Origin: Corynebacterium sp. 122RC1
GTDB lineage: Bacteria > Actinomycetota > Actinomycetes > Mycobacteriales > Mycobacteriaceae
Length of the DNA: 64,000 nucleotides
Direction: 5' to 3'
Assembly: GCF_024580955.1 (NCBI RefSeq)
Contig: NZ_JANIKD010000004.1
Location: 108,246-172,245, forward strand
Shown here: one piece after another, positions 1 to 11,599 of the stretch
Layout: each line of letters opens with the position of its first letter
How positions within the stretch are numbered: position 1 is the first letter of the stretch
The notes under the pieces: model-generated
Databases searched by the model: none
Seen by the model: only the letters and a program-made list of their open reading frames with translations
Told to the model about the DNA's origin: nothing
Position numbers and translations under genes: made by a program

Positions 1-233
1 GCGAGAAGCTGCGCGGCGCCTGCAATCGTGCGCTGGCGCAACTCCTTGGGATCCTGATCCACGGTGATCGCATGCAGGTCAGGGATGAAATAGAACGCCT
101 CGAACTTATCCTGCAGGTCAATCCACTGCTTCAACGCACCAAGGTAATTTCCCAAGTGGTAGGAGTCGGCGGTGGGCTGGATGCCCGAAAGAACACGTTT
201 CGGAGAATCTGCAGAAGATTGGATGGCAGTCAT
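1..233 (-). CDS. trpS: Tryptophan--tRNA ligase, N-terminal part (cut by window edge)
   Basis: Charges tRNA-Trp with tryptophan in the cytoplasm. Only the first 77 codons lie in the window; the rest is beyond position 1. The translation reads [21 protein letters not shown] and continues with [11 protein letters not shown], where HLGN is the class I synthetase HIGH signature, then [10 protein letters not shown], typical of bacterial TrpRS. The ATG at 233 gives the expected short lead before the SGIQPT block. The identification is firm because both the signature and its spacing match the family. Confidence 0.92.
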   Translation of the reverse strand, partial: MTAIQSSADSPKRVLSGIQPTADSYHLGNYLGALKQWIDLQDKFEAFYFIPDLHAITVDQDPKELRQRTIAGAAQLL

Positions 234-299
234 GCATGCCATCCTATCGCAGGCGCGCGCCTTCACAGCGCTCGAGTGTTTGGGCGCCGGGAGGGGCTG

Positions 300-479
300 C
301 TACTGGGTGCGTGGCTTCTCACCGAACAGGAACTGCAACGACGCCACCACACTCGCGCCGCCGATACCCATCAACAGCGCGCCGAGCAACGCGTTGACGT
401 CGTGAGCGCCAAGCAGAAGGAAGGAAAGGCCGAACAAAACGGCACCGAGTACCAAAAGAATGATGCCCTTAACGCGCAT
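300..479 (-). CDS. Small membrane protein, 59 aa
   Basis: A short frame starts at the ATG at 479 (MRVKGIILLVLGAVLFGL) and ends with GEKPRTQ-stop at 300. It has two hydrophobic helices, roughly residues 4-24 and 30-48, joined by a short AHDVN loop, with glycine-rich packing faces and a basic tail. The gap and orientation fit a small gene between trpS and the exonuclease gene. No domain or function is recognised. It could be a false frame, but the clean two-helix pattern and a suitable start favour a real gene. Confidence 0.6.
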   Translation of the reverse strand: MRVKGIILLVLGAVLFGLSFLLLGAHDVNALLGALLMGIGGASVVASLQFLFGEKPRTQ

Positions 480-589
480 GAAAAGCTCCTTGATTTGTGG
501 GACGGCACGGCAGTGCCTACGTTCTGACCGCTTACTTTATCAACCTTCGCCAGTAACTTTTGCCGCCGTGGCGCTGCAGGTGCCCCCGG

Positions 590-1480
590 CTAGCCATACA
601 CCACTGTCAGTGGCGAGTGATCGGACCAGCGGAGGTCGTAGGCCGGCGCCTTGTCCACCCACGCGCGTTCGGCGCGATCCATCATCGCCTTGGTGGCGGC
701 CTGGTAGTCAATGCGCCACCCCGCGTTCGTGTCAAAGGCCTGCCCTCGGTAGGTCCACCAGGTGTACTCCGCGTCCTGCGGCGCGAGTCGACGCGCGACG
801 TCAAACCACACCGGTGCGGTGTTTGCTTCTCGACGCGGGCCGTCCGCGTACTCCACGGCCCCAGCCCAGTCACCGTGGGCGGGGATCTGGGACACCTCAT
901 CGGGGAAGGTGCCAAACACTGCGTCCATGAACGCGCGCTCGTCGGGCAGGAATCCGCTCTTATTGCGGTTGGTTTTGAAATTTTTCAAATCCTGTTCGCG
1001 GTGGCAAATGTTCCAGTCGCCGCCCACCACCATGTTTTCGTGCTCGGCGGCGGCTTCGGCGAGATACGGCTCGAACGCATCCAAGAAGCGGTACTTCTCA
1101 TCCTGTTTCTCCGTGCCCGCGGACCCGGAGGGCAGATACAGCGACGCGACGGTGACGCCCGCGTCGAGGCGCGCTTCGATATACCTGCCGGACTCCTCGA
1201 AGCCGGGGATTCCGATGCGCACGTCGTGAAGCTCATGTCGCGAGAGGATGCCTACCCCGGCGCGGCCTTTCGCAGCCGCCGGTGCGCCCGCGTAGAACCA
1301 GCCGCCGTCGAGAGCCGGGGCAAGCGCGGTGAGGGTGTCTTTTTCCGACGCACGCACCTCCTGGAGTAACACCACATCGGAGTTCGATGCCTCCAGCCAC
1401 GGCAAGAACCCCAAGTTTTGCTCGCTGCGCTGCTTCACGGCGGCGCGAATGCCATTGACGTTGACGGTAGAAATTTGCAT
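590..1480 (-). CDS. xthA: Exodeoxyribonuclease III / AP endonuclease
   Basis: Exonuclease III-type repair nuclease that nicks at abasic sites and degrades 3' ends of duplex DNA. The 296-aa product starts MQISTVNVNGIRAA, followed by LLQEVRA (metal-binding Glu), GGDWNICH, ADYTWWTYRG-like text and a terminal RWSDHSPLTVVY that holds the catalytic Asp-His pair. Length is normal for the family. The upstream transporter stop overlaps an ATG at 1489 (ATGA), so a start three codons earlier (MMG) is possible; 1480 was chosen because the family usually begins M-[RQ]-I. Probably translationally coupled to the MFS gene. Confidence 0.92.
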   Translation of the reverse strand: MQISTVNVNGIRAAVKQRSEQNLGFLPWLEASNSDVVLLQEVRASEKDTLTALAPALDGGWFYAGAPAAAKGRAGVGILSRHELHDVRIGIPGFEESGRYIEARLDAGVTVASLYLPSGSAGTEKQDEKYRFLDAFEPYLAEAAAEHENMVVGGDWNICHREQDLKNFKTNRNKSGFLPDERAFMDAVFGTFPDEVSQIPAHGDWAGAVEYADGPRREANTAPVWFDVARRLAPQDAEYTWWTYRGQAFDTNAGWRIDYQAATKAMMDRAERAWVDKAPAYDLRWSDHSPLTVVYG

Positions 1481-1485
1481 GCCCA

Positions 1486-2664
1486 TCATCCTAACGCCCA
1501 TGCCCAAATGAGAATCGACACCGCGGCGAGCGCGGCCCCCGCCAGCGCTGGGGCCGAATACCCAAACCCGGCCGCAATGACTGCACCACCCAAGGACGCC
1601 CCAGCCGCATTCGCGATGTTCAACGCGGAGTGATTGAGCGAGGCGGCCAGTGTCTTCGCGGGCCCCGCCACCTCCATGAGTCGCACCTGCAGGCATGGCA
1701 CCAACGTGGAGCCGGAGGCGCCGACGCACAGGAACGCAATGATTGCGAGCCACGCTGTTGTGGACGCGGCGTAGAAGAAGAGGAGCGACGCCACAATGGC
1801 GCACAGTGCCAGCAGGATCCCGCGCTCATAATTCCAGTCCGAGAGTCTGCCTCCCAGCCAGTTGCCGCCAACCATGCCCACGCCATACGCCAGTAGCACC
1901 AGCCACATCCATTGCTCCGGTAGGCCTGCTCGCTGCGTCATTGTCCAAGAGATATAGGTATAGACCGCGAACATACCGCCGAATCCCACCGCGCCGATGG
2001 CCAGCGAGTACCACACCTGCGCGCGCCCCAGCGCCTTGAGCTCACCAAGCGGGCTCGTGGGCAGCATCTTGGACATGTGCGGCATCAGGAACCACAGCGC
2101 CACCAGGGTGGACACGCCGATGAGTGTGACAAACACGTAGGCCGCTTGCCAGCCGAAGCCCTGCCCCAACGCTTGCGCGATCGGCACGCCGACCACCGTT
2201 GCCACCGGCAGGCCCATGCCTACGAACGCGAGCGCGCGTCCACGTTGCCCCGGGGACATCGACGCCGCTGCGAGAGCGGAGACAGAAAAGTACGCGCCGT
2301 GGGGAAGGCCCGCAAGGAAGCGCGATACGACGAGTAGTTCATAGCTCGGCGCCACGACTGCCAACCCGTTGCCCACCGTGAACGCCGCCATCAGGATAAG
2401 AAGGAGGCGGCGGCGCGGGATCATGCCGGTGAAGGCAGTGATCAGGGGCGCTCCGATGACGACGCCGAGGGCGTAGGCGGTGATGATGTGTCCTGCGGTG
2501 TCCTCGGTGATCGCGTAGCCGGCGGCGATTTGGTTGAGCAAACCCATGGTCACGAACTCGGTTACGCCGATGCCGAAGCCTCCCAAGGCGAGCGCAATCA
2601 TGGTGATGATGCGGCGGCGTTCGGTGATTTCGGTTTGGCGGGGTAAGGGGCGTCGGAAACTCAC
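1486..2664 (-). CDS. MFS transporter, DHA1/AraJ-like efflux family
   Basis: Twelve-helix major facilitator of about 392 aa. The N-terminal half carries the DHA1 pattern: MIALALGGFGIGVTEFVTMG in helix 1, PRRRLLLI in loop 2-3, and PHGAYFSVSALAAA in helix 4. It resembles the AraJ/YdhP/Cmx group of sugar or drug exporters; the substrate cannot be read from sequence. The frame is open further upstream, but a GTG at 2664 (VSFRRPLPRQTE) sits 7 nt after AAGG and gives a normal N-terminus. Its stop overlaps the start region of xthA, so the two are probably one transcript. Confidence 0.82.
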   Translation of the reverse strand: MSFRRPLPRQTEITERRRIITMIALALGGFGIGVTEFVTMGLLNQIAAGYAITEDTAGHIITAYALGVVIGAPLITAFTGMIPRRRLLLILMAAFTVGNGLAVVAPSYELLVVSRFLAGLPHGAYFSVSALAAASMSPGQRGRALAFVGMGLPVATVVGVPIAQALGQGFGWQAAYVFVTLIGVSTLVALWFLMPHMSKMLPTSPLGELKALGRAQVWYSLAIGAVGFGGMFAVYTYISWTMTQRAGLPEQWMWLVLLAYGVGMVGGNWLGGRLSDWNYERGILLALCAIVASLLFFYAASTTAWLAIIAFLCVGASGSTLVPCLQVRLMEVAGPAKTLAASLNHSALNIANAAGASLGGAVIAAGFGYSAPALAGAALAAVSILIWAWALG

Positions 2665-2698
2665 CGAGCACACCTTACACTTGCCCGCATTTTTGATG

Positions 2699-2712
2699 GT
2701 TTCACGTGAAAC
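2699..2712. promoter_or_regulatory. parS-like ParB-binding site
   Basis: A perfect 14-bp palindrome, GTTTCACGTGAAAC, identical to the core of the bacterial parS consensus TGTTTCACGTGAAACA; only the two outermost bases differ. It lies in the intergenic gap between the divergent MFS gene and icd. ParB loaded here would take part in chromosome segregation and condensin loading. No second copy of the core was found in the window. Confidence 0.75.
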
Positions 2713-2764
2713 TTCGCCACAACTGGGCCCTACCCCCGTTTTCCCACTTTTATGCACGCTTTAG

Positions 2765-5029
<2,265 letters not shown>

Positions 5030-5033
5030 CACG

Positions 5034-5061
5034 AAAGGCGGGGTACATACCCCGCCTTTTT
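5034..5061. terminator. Intrinsic terminator between icd and ppc
   Basis: An 11-bp perfect stem (AAAGGCGGGGT / ACCCCGCCTTT) with a 4-nt loop and a T run on the plus side. It sits 4 nt after the icd stop and directly before the convergent ppc stop. On the minus strand the stem ends in TTTCG, so it may work weakly in both directions. Confidence 0.9.
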
Positions 5062-5062
5062 G

Positions 5063-7648
5063 CTATCCAGAGTTCCTGAGCGCCGTCGCGAGCCCGTTCA
5101 TCGTGACCTGGATGGTCTTGGACACCAAGAACGAATCGTCGCCGGCGCGGTAACGTCGGAGCAACTCGAGCTGCACCGCGTTCAGCGGCAGGAGGTAGGG
5201 ATAGCGCCGCTTCAGCGACCTCGCCTGCCGCAGATTCTCCGAAACCAGGTCGCGGTTCCCAGTGATCCGCAGGTAGGCGGCACGGGTGAGGTTGTACTCT
5301 TCGACGATCATCTCGTAAATGCGGTCTGCGATTTCTTGATCGCCCACCAAGTCCGCGTAGAGGCGGGCCAAAGAAATCTCCGCTTTCGCCATCACCTGCG
5401 CCATATTTGAGAGCACCGAATTGAAAAACGGCCAGTTGTGATAGAGATCGGACAATTCAGACCATCGCGCGTCGTCCTCGCCCGCCCAACTTGCGACCGC
5501 CGAGCCCACGCCGAACCAACCTGGCACATTGCTTCGGGATTGCGACCACGACAGCACCCACGGAATCGCGCGAAGATCCGAGATCGCGGTGGTTTGCTTC
5601 CTCGCCGCGGGCCTCGAGCCGAGATTCAGATCCCCAATCTCGTGCAGCGGCGTGGACTCCGTGAAGAACTGGATGAACCCGGGGTCTTGGGTGAGCCGTT
5701 TGTACGCGCGCCCCGAAAGATCGGACAGCTCGGCCATCACAGCATAGGCGCGGTCATTCGTGGGCTCATGATTCAGCAACGACGCCTCCAGCGCTCCAGA
5801 CACGAAGGCTTCGAGGTGTCGACGCGCGGTATCGGGCGCACCGTACTTCGCAGAGATCACTTCACCTTGTTCAGTGATGCGCACCGACCCCGTGACAGCG
5901 CCTTGGGGCTGGGCGAGGATGGCGTCATACGTCGGGCCGCCGCCGCGACCCACTGCCCCGCCGCGACCGTGCGCGAGTCGCAATTCGATGCCGTGACGCT
6001 CGAAGAGCTCAACAAATTTCCGCTCGGCATCATAGATTGCCCAGTTGGCAGCCAGGTACCCGCCGTCCTTGTTGGAATCGGAATATCCGAGCATCACTTC
6101 TTGCACGTCCCCACGCCGACGCAGATGCTCGCGATACACCGGCACCTCCCACAGCGCCTCGAGGATGCCCGCGCCGACGCTGAGGTCGTCGATGGTCTCG
6201 AAAAGCGGCACAATGTCCAGATTGTCCAGACCAACTTCCTTCAGCAGCACCATCGGCTCGAGAATGTCCGAGACCGCACCGGTCATCGAGACGATGCAAT
6301 GCGAGATCATGTCCTCCCCGTAAGCGCGCACCGACGCAGCCGCCGCGCGGAAAATTCCGAGTTCTTTCTCCGTGACCTCGTCGAAGACTTTCACACCCGG
6401 AAACAGCAATGGGCGCGGGGTCTGCAATTCCTCGGTGAGCAACGCGATCTTTTCCGCTTCGTCGAGGCCCGCGTAGTCGTCGACGCGGCCTGCAATGCGG
6501 AACACCTCCGTGAGGACATGCTCGAAAGTGTCAGAGTTTTGGCGCAGGTCCAAGGTATAGAGATGGAAGCCAAACGTGGTGACGGCCGAGCGAATGTGGG
6601 CGAGCCGATCGTCAGCAATGATCGCGCCGCCGTAGGCGCGCAACGAACTATCGATGATGTCGAGGTCGCGCAGCAGGTCCCGCGGCGAAGCGTATCCCGA
6701 GCGGAGTTTCTCGCGGATGCCGTAGATAGCGCGTCGGTAGGGCTCGTCGACGCGGGACTCCCAATTGTTGTTGGCGGCATCCGCGAGGGCGAGCAATTCC
6801 TGTGAGCACGCGGAGTAGCGGTCAGAGAGTGAAAGCTCGCGTTCGAGCTCGGCGAGTTGTTCGTCGTAGTATTCGCGGATCGTCTCGGCTGCGCGCTGGG
6901 TGGCGTAGCTGAGGGTCTCGGCGTTGACGTAGGGGTTACCGTCGTGGTCGCCGCCGATCCAGGACCCCATGCGCACCACAGCGGCGTCGCCGAGCTCGAT
7001 GCCGAAGGTGTCCCGCATGTTCGCTTGGATCGCGCGATTGAGCGCCGGCACTTGCTCAAGCAGTGAGAGTTTGTAGTAGCGCAGTCCGACGTCGATTTCG
7101 TCTTCCAGTGTGGGGCGGGCGATTCGGATGAGCGCGGTTTGCCAGAGCAACGTCATGCGCAGCAACAGTTCGCGTTCGATGGTGTCGTCGAGGCCGCGGA
7201 GATGAATTTGTTGGAGCAATGCTTTGATCCGCAGTTGTGTGTCGAACACTGTGCGGCGGCGCGTTTCCGTCGGATGCGCGGTGAGCACGGGCGCAACGTG
7301 GGCGTCGCGTATCATTTGGGCCCGCGTCGACGGGACTTGCTGAAGTTTCGCGAAGGTTCGCTCCAGCGACACCGCGGCTGTCTGCGACTCGTCGTCGAGG
7401 TCTTCCACAAGGTTGGTGAGGAGCGCGAAGTAACTGAATGAACGCGCCACTAAGTTTGCTTTACTCACGTCCATGTCCCGGAAAATTGCCAGGAGGTCGT
7501 CGGGGCGCGCTTCGCCGCGCGCTACCGCGAAGGCCGTCACTCGTGTGGATTCGACGAGCTCAAAAATTTCCTGGCCTTCTTGCTGGGCGATGACCTGGCC
7601 CAGGATCCTGCCGAGGAGTCGGATGTCTTCGCGGACGCGATCAGTCAC
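5063..7648 (-). CDS. ppc: Phosphoenolpyruvate carboxylase
   Basis: Anaplerotic enzyme that carboxylates PEP to oxaloacetate, feeding the TCA cycle and aspartate-family amino acids. All main motifs are present: APVLTAHPTETRRRT near residue 115, VMLGYSDSNKDGG, RLAHGRGGAVGRGGGP, and PWVLSWSQSRSNVPGWFGVG. The C-terminus TMNGLATALRNSG is the conserved end. At 861 aa it is somewhat shorter than the roughly 919-aa C. glutamicum enzyme, but no motif is lost. The start is GTG at 7648, 8 nt after GAAGGA. It converges on icd, and both genes share one terminator. Confidence 0.96.
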   Translation of the reverse strand: MTDRVREDIRLLGRILGQVIAQQEGQEIFELVESTRVTAFAVARGEARPDDLLAIFRDMDVSKANLVARSFSYFALLTNLVEDLDDESQTAAVSLERTFAKLQQVPSTRAQMIRDAHVAPVLTAHPTETRRRTVFDTQLRIKALLQQIHLRGLDDTIERELLLRMTLLWQTALIRIARPTLEDEIDVGLRYYKLSLLEQVPALNRAIQANMRDTFGIELGDAAVVRMGSWIGGDHDGNPYVNAETLSYATQRAAETIREYYDEQLAELERELSLSDRYSACSQELLALADAANNNWESRVDEPYRRAIYGIREKLRSGYASPRDLLRDLDIIDSSLRAYGGAIIADDRLAHIRSAVTTFGFHLYTLDLRQNSDTFEHVLTEVFRIAGRVDDYAGLDEAEKIALLTEELQTPRPLLFPGVKVFDEVTEKELGIFRAAAASVRAYGEDMISHCIVSMTGAVSDILEPMVLLKEVGLDNLDIVPLFETIDDLSVGAGILEALWEVPVYREHLRRRGDVQEVMLGYSDSNKDGGYLAANWAIYDAERKFVELFERHGIELRLAHGRGGAVGRGGGPTYDAILAQPQGAVTGSVRITEQGEVISAKYGAPDTARRHLEAFVSGALEASLLNHEPTNDRAYAVMAELSDLSGRAYKRLTQDPGFIQFFTESTPLHEIGDLNLGSRPAARKQTTAISDLRAIPWVLSWSQSRSNVPGWFGVGSAVASWAGEDDARWSELSDLYHNWPFFNSVLSNMAQVMAKAEISLARLYADLVGDQEIADRIYEMIVEEYNLTRAAYLRITGNRDLVSENLRQARSLKRRYPYLLPLNAVQLELLRRYRAGDDSFLVSKTIQVTMNGLATALRNSG

Positions 7649-7789
7649 TTGGCATTCCTTCCATGTTCGACCCTATGTATTCGGGGCAGATTCATAGTAT
7701 CCGCTTTCCGACGCGCGCAAGGCACACTCCATGAGATGGAATCCCGCGCCCGCGCTGCACCAGTTAAAGAAGGTTTTATTCACAAAAAC

Positions 7790-7805
7790 TAGACCGAGCT
7801 GTTTA
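7790..7805. promoter_or_regulatory. McbR-like operator upstream of metY
   Basis: TAGAC-CGAGCT-GTTTA differs at one base from the C. glutamicum McbR operator TAGAC-N6-GTCTA. It lies 57 bp before the metY start. McbR is the TetR-type repressor of sulfur amino acid genes and releases DNA when it binds S-adenosylhomocysteine. Closely related sites occur before metQ at 17988 and 18041. Confidence 0.72.
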
Positions 7806-7861
7806 CTTTTTTCGGACCGAGGCTTAAAGTCTAGGAATCCCACTAACGAAAAGGACTGAAT

Positions 7862-9178
7862 ATGACCACGAAGTACGACAATTCAAATTCCGCCGCCTGG
7901 AGCTTTGAAACCCGCTCCATCCACGCGGGCCAGCCTGTGGACTCTGACACCAGCTCCCGCAACCTCCCGATCTACCTCACGAGCTCCTTCGTCTTCGACT
8001 CCGCTGAGCACGCCTCCAAGCGCTTCGATCTTTCCGACGCCGGCCCTGTGTACTCCCGCATCACCAACCCAACGGTCGGGGCCGTGGAAGAGCGCGTGAA
8101 CTCCCTCGAGGGAGGCGTCCACGCGGTCCTGTTTGCCTCCGGTCAAGCTGCGGAGACCGCGGCGATCCTCAACCTCGCGCGCGCGGGCTCCCACATCGTC
8201 GCATCACCACGCCTGTACGGCGGCACCGAGACGCTGCTGAAGGTGACGTTGGCCCGCCTCGGCATCGAAACCACATTCGTGGAGAATCCCGACGACCCCG
8301 CTTCCTGGGCGGCCGCAGTGCAAGACAACACTGTGGCGTTCTACGCCGAAACTTTCGCGAACCCACAGGCAGACGTCTTGGACATTCCAGCCGTCTCCGA
8401 GGTTGCACACGCGAACCAGGTTCCTCTCATTGTGGACAACACACTCGCAACCGCCGCTCTGGTCCGCCCACTGGAGCACGGCGCAGACATCGTGGTCGCG
8501 TCCCTTACCAAGTTCTACACCGGCAACGGCTCTGGCCTCGGCGGCGTTCTGGTTGACGGCGGCACCTTTGATTGGACTGTCAAGCGCAACGGCGAGCCTG
8601 TCTTCCCAGATTTCGTTACCCCTGATCCCGCGTATCACGGTCTCAAGTACGCCGACCTTGGCCCTGCCGCATTCGGCCTGAAGGCCCGCGTCGGCTTGCT
8701 CCGCGACACCGGCGCAGCCCCTTCCCCTTTCAACGCCTGGGTGACCGCGCAGGGTCTGGATACGCTGTCTCTTCGTGTTGAGCGTCATAACGAGAACGCG
8801 GCCCGGGTCGCCGAGTTCTTGGAGAATCACCCAAAGGTGTCCAAGGTGAACTATGCGGGCCTGCCTTCTTCGCCGTGGTACGAGACGAAGCAGAAGCTCG
8901 GCCTAAAGTACACCGGTTCGGTGCTTTCCTTTGACATTGTGGGCGGCAAGGACGAGGCGTGGGCTTTCATCGATGCGCTCAAGCTGCACTCCAACTTGGC
9001 GAACGTCGGCGATGTCCGTTCCCTCGTTGTCCATCCCGCAACGACGACCCACTCTCAGTCCGACGAGGCTTCCCTCGCAGCGGCGGGCATCAACCAGGCA
9101 ACGATCCGCCTTTCCGTGGGCATCGAAAATATTGAGGACATCCTCGCTGATCTGACTGCGGGCTTCGACGCGGTCTAA
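7862..9178 (+). CDS. metY: O-acetylhomoserine sulfhydrylase
   Basis: PLP enzyme that makes homocysteine from O-acetyl-L-homoserine and sulfide, the direct sulfhydrylation route of methionine synthesis. The 438-aa product has the Cys/Met-metabolism fold: YSRITNPTVGAVEERVNSLEGG, FASGQAAETAA, LIVDNTLATA with the PLP-ring Asp, and SLTKFYTGNGSGLGG with the PLP Lys at about residue 217. The ATG at 7862 follows AAAAGGACTGAAT. The next gene, metX, supplies its substrate 37 nt downstream, so the two form an operon. The McbR-like operator upstream predicts repression when methionine is plentiful. Confidence 0.95.
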   Translation: MTTKYDNSNSAAWSFETRSIHAGQPVDSDTSSRNLPIYLTSSFVFDSAEHASKRFDLSDAGPVYSRITNPTVGAVEERVNSLEGGVHAVLFASGQAAETAAILNLARAGSHIVASPRLYGGTETLLKVTLARLGIETTFVENPDDPASWAAAVQDNTVAFYAETFANPQADVLDIPAVSEVAHANQVPLIVDNTLATAALVRPLEHGADIVVASLTKFYTGNGSGLGGVLVDGGTFDWTVKRNGEPVFPDFVTPDPAYHGLKYADLGPAAFGLKARVGLLRDTGAAPSPFNAWVTAQGLDTLSLRVERHNENAARVAEFLENHPKVSKVNYAGLPSSPWYETKQKLGLKYTGSVLSFDIVGGKDEAWAFIDALKLHSNLANVGDVRSLVVHPATTTHSQSDEASLAAAGINQATIRLSVGIENIEDILADLTAGFDAV

Positions 9179-9215
9179 CGTACAGTATGTCCTAATTAAC
9201 GATTCAGGAGGCTCG

Positions 9216-10313
9216 ATGCTCGTCACGAACGGCACCCCACAATCCGTATCTATTGGGGAATTCACCACTGAGGCCGGCGTGACCATCGATGCCTCCATCA
9301 CCTACCAAGCGTGGGGCACATTCCGGGGCAGCAACGTCATTCTCGTCGAGCACGCGCTCACGGGAGACTCGAATGCGGTCGAATGGTGGGGCGACGTCAT
9401 CGGCCCCGGCAAGGCCCTCGACACCGACCACTTCTGCGTCGTCTGCACGAACGTTCTCGGCGGATGTAAGGGCAGCACGGGACCCAGCAGCTTGCGTTCC
9501 GACGGCACCGCTTGGGGCTCACGCTTCCCCGCTATCTCTATCCGTGACCAAGTCAACGCCGAGGCCGCACTCTTGGATGTGCTCGGAATTTCCCGCCTGC
9601 ACGCCGTCGTCGGCGGGTCAATGGGCGGCGCGCGCACCCTCGAATGGACCCTCCTCTACCCAGCCCGCGTCGACGCGGCGTGCGTGATCGCGGTGTCGGC
9701 GCGGGCTAGCGCTTGGCAGATCGGTATTCAGACGGCCCAGATCAGCGCGATCGAGCGCGACCCGAATTGGCAGGGTGGGGACTATTACGACGCGGCTCCA
9801 CCGACCGCGGGCCTCGCCGCCGCCCGCCGCATCGCACATTTGACGTACCGCGGCGAATTGGAGATCGACGAGCGTTTTGGCACCACGGCGCAGCGTGGTG
9901 AAAATCCTCTGGGTCCGTATCGAGATCCAAATCAGCGATTCGCAGTGCAAAGCTACCTGGACTACCAAGGCCTGAAGCTGACCGAACGCTTCGACGCGGG
10001 CTCCTACGTCGCCCTCACCGAGTCTTTGAACAGGCACGATATCGGCCGTGATCGTGGCGGACTCAACAAGGCCCTGGCCGCAATCCAGGTACCCACGATG
10101 ATCGTGGGCGTAGACACCGACATCCTTTATCCGTACCACCAGCAGGAACACCTTTCGCGGAACGTCGGAAATTTGCTCGCCATGGCGAAGATCAGCTCCC
10201 CCGTTGGGCACGACGCTTTCCTTACTGAGTCGCGCCAAATGGATCGAATCTTGCGGCACTTCATTGAGCTCGCAGATGGCGTTCGCGACGCCGGCATCGA
10301 ATACCATTTATAG
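9216..10313 (+). CDS. metX: Homoserine O-acetyltransferase
   Basis: Acetylates L-homoserine with acetyl-CoA, committing it to methionine. The 365-aa product is an alpha/beta hydrolase-fold acyltransferase with nucleophile elbow GGSMGG (Ser about 135), the acid at VDTDILYP and the histidine in SPVGHDAFL near the C-terminus. The ATG at 9216 follows CAGGAGGCTCG, a strong ribosome site. It is co-transcribed with metY and so is probably also under McbR control. Confidence 0.95.
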   Translation: MLVTNGTPQSVSIGEFTTEAGVTIDASITYQAWGTFRGSNVILVEHALTGDSNAVEWWGDVIGPGKALDTDHFCVVCTNVLGGCKGSTGPSSLRSDGTAWGSRFPAISIRDQVNAEAALLDVLGISRLHAVVGGSMGGARTLEWTLLYPARVDAACVIAVSARASAWQIGIQTAQISAIERDPNWQGGDYYDAAPPTAGLAAARRIAHLTYRGELEIDERFGTTAQRGENPLGPYRDPNQRFAVQSYLDYQGLKLTERFDAGSYVALTESLNRHDIGRDRGGLNKALAAIQVPTMIVGVDTDILYPYHQQEHLSRNVGNLLAMAKISSPVGHDAFLTESRQMDRILRHFIELADGVRDAGIEYHL

Positions 10314-10423
10314 CCGCCTAACTGGCCTTTTACAGACATAGCACCCTACCCCTTGCCCAACAGATTCCCCAACGCTATAATCGCAATCAACTCAAACAAA
10401 CATTCGATTTTCGGGGGAATCCA

Positions 10424-11599
10424 ATGTCTCTTGCAAATTTCTTGCACACTGACCACTCAAACCAACTCAGCGAATTTCAACGGAGGAAAAATCAGCTCGA
10501 AATCGAGCAATGGTACCGCTACAAGCCTGACCCAGAAAAGGACTATCATACCCAAATTGCCGAGGTCAGCGCACTCACAAACATGAGCCGTGCGGAAGTA
10601 AAAAACCTGCTCAACGTGGGCACAATGCTCCGACAGCTCCCTAAATTTTTCCAGCTCCTCAGCACGCTTTGGCACGTCAGCATGAACCGACTTTCCGCCA
10701 TAGAGCGCCAAATGATGGCACTTCAGGACCCGAGCCACATCGCCGCTTTGGACGAGTTTCTGGTTTCCTATTTCACGCCGCGCTACGCCGATCAATCCAT
10801 CCCGCAACCGCCGACCATTACCAAACATTTGCGTGAATTCGTGCAAAAGCTCGATCCCGAAGCTGCCTCCACCCCACCGAAGCGCACTGGGCGAAAGGTG
10901 TCGTTCCGTCAGGGAAACGAAGGCACGGCGCGCATGTCAGTCCAGCTTGACGACGGCGAAATGCAGGAGGTGTACAAGGCTCTCAGTGCCGCGGGAGATC
11001 CCACGTGCCCGGATACCTTCTTGGATTTCTTCCGCTCCAAGACCCGCTACAGGGTTAAGCACGTCACCTTCAAACTCGGCGAGGCCCTTCATCTCCTGGG
11101 AGGCGGACGCATTGACGATCACAGCGACTTCTGGGCCAAGCAACCCACCAAAAACGTCAACTACAGCAGTTCAGCGAAGACCAGCAAGTATCAACCCACC
11201 CCAGAAATCCGCGCGACCGTCCAAGCGCTGGACGGCTCCTGCCGCTTCCCCGGCTGCACCACCCAAGCAACCGAATGCGACCTCGACCATGTCGTTGCCT
11301 TCGAACAAGGCGGAAGCACAAGCGTCGACAACCTCGCATGCCTCTGCCGCTTCCACCACAACATGAAATCCAGCCAACGGTTCCACTACGAAATGAACCC
11401 TGACCGAACAGCTACGTTTTACTTCCCCAACGGCGCAACGAAGACCTCCACCCCAGGTGGTCCGCTTATCACCGATATCATGTTCGGTCAATCATGGGCA
11501 GAGCACCAGCGCCGGCGCCAAGACTACCGCCGTCAGGAACCCAAAGAGTCCACCGACGCAGACAAGAACACCATCAAGACGCCCACCGCAGCCGCATAA
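10424..11599 (+). CDS. HNH endonuclease domain protein (DUF222/13E12-like)
   Basis: A 391-aa protein whose C-terminal third carries an HNH nuclease motif: CRFPGCTTQATECDLDHV, then NLACLCRFHHN, giving zinc-type cysteine pairs plus the catalytic His. The N-terminal 200 residues are helical and resemble the DUF222 part of 13E12-repeat proteins, common in actinobacteria and often multi-copy. Base composition is more AT-rich than the neighbours, especially around 10340-10700, and the gene has no operon partners, suggesting later acquisition. The exact role is unknown. Its 3' end overlaps the convergent DUF3017 gene by 67 bp. Confidence 0.8.
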   Translation: MSLANFLHTDHSNQLSEFQRRKNQLEIEQWYRYKPDPEKDYHTQIAEVSALTNMSRAEVKNLLNVGTMLRQLPKFFQLLSTLWHVSMNRLSAIERQMMALQDPSHIAALDEFLVSYFTPRYADQSIPQPPTITKHLREFVQKLDPEAASTPPKRTGRKVSFRQGNEGTARMSVQLDDGEMQEVYKALSAAGDPTCPDTFLDFFRSKTRYRVKHVTFKLGEALHLLGGGRIDDHSDFWAKQPTKNVNYSSSAKTSKYQPTPEIRATVQALDGSCRFPGCTTQATECDLDHVVAFEQGGSTSVDNLACLCRFHHNMKSSQRFHYEMNPDRTATFYFPNGATKTSTPGGPLITDIMFGQSWAEHQRRRQDYRRQEPKESTDADKNTIKTPTAAA

